A stretch of DNA of 64,000 nt from Delphinapterus leucas (Eukaryota; Chordata; Mammalia; Artiodactyla; Monodontidae): the NCBI RefSeq assembly GCF_002288925.2, contig NW_022098031.1:16108684-16172683 (forward strand), in the 5' to 3' direction. The position numbers and the translations under genes were made by a program. Below the pieces are notes generated by a model. It worked only from the letters and a program-made list of their open reading frames with translations, was not told the DNA's origin and made no database searches. Below are positions 63,701 through 64,000 of the stretch, piece after piece (the stretch's first letter is position 1; each line of letters opens with the position of its first letter).

Positions 63701-64000
63701 AAGGTTTCTAATTATTTTCATAATAAAAGAGAACTTTAAATTTATGTGATTAATCACTCAACAAATATTAAGAACAGAAGACCATTATGTTAAGAGACTA
63801 GAAATACAGAAATACTGTTCTAAAATGTTTTCATGCCATTCACTGTGAAATCGTTCAAGAAACAATTAGCAGAGTAGTAGGGTATCTTCTGCCAAGCTGT
63901 GATTAACATGGCAGCCCAATTCAAGTACTATCAGACTGGCTACATCGGCAGAACATAAGCTGTAGTGTTTATTAGACTTTATATAAATTGGTAGGTCTTT

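Overview
This window is nuclear DNA from a placental mammal, almost certainly a cetartiodactyl and most likely a whale or dolphin. The evidence is the interspersed repeats. There are many copies of the ~200 bp tRNA-derived CHR-2 type SINE, several still carrying near-perfect target-site duplications. Related CHR-1-like SINEs and a cetartiodactyl-type L1 are also present, and I noticed no BovB or BOV-A2 elements, which would be expected in a ruminant. No bacterial, plasmid or viral genome organisation is present, and the open reading frames are short, as expected of vertebrate DNA.

The one protein-coding gene is USP15 (ubiquitin-specific peptidase 15), read on the minus strand. Fourteen coding exons lie between 55,520 and 32,901. 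Joined, they encode 676 residues that end at the authentic stop. From memory of the 981-residue human isoform 1, they correspond to residues 306-981 with no length change. The exon carrying the catalytic cysteine and all upstream exons (DUSP and first UBL domains) lie beyond 64,000. The 3' untranslated region runs from 32,900 to about 31,120, with AATAAA signals at 31,144-31,139 and 31,090-31,085.

Layout: 1-8.5 kb is intergenic sequence with a Tigger1 DNA transposon, L1 3' ends, a head-to-head SINE pair and L1 ORF2 debris. 8.5-22.7 kb is a dense, nested accumulation of mostly minus-strand L1 copies, interrupted by SINEs, MaLR-type LTRs, Tigger/MER2 elements and two inserts I could not identify. 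22.7-31.1 kb is mostly low-copy intergenic sequence downstream of USP15. 31.1-64 kb is USP15 itself. Its introns carry two L2 copies, a nested hAT element, an MLT1-like LTR, a truncated L1 and three CHR-2 SINEs, all on the plus strand and so antisense to the gene.

I found no previously undescribed gene system. The most checkable unusual points are a SINE copy that has gained a possible splice acceptor inside a USP15 intron (54,440-54,649), two unidentified inserts inside old L1 sequence, and an internally expanded SINE.
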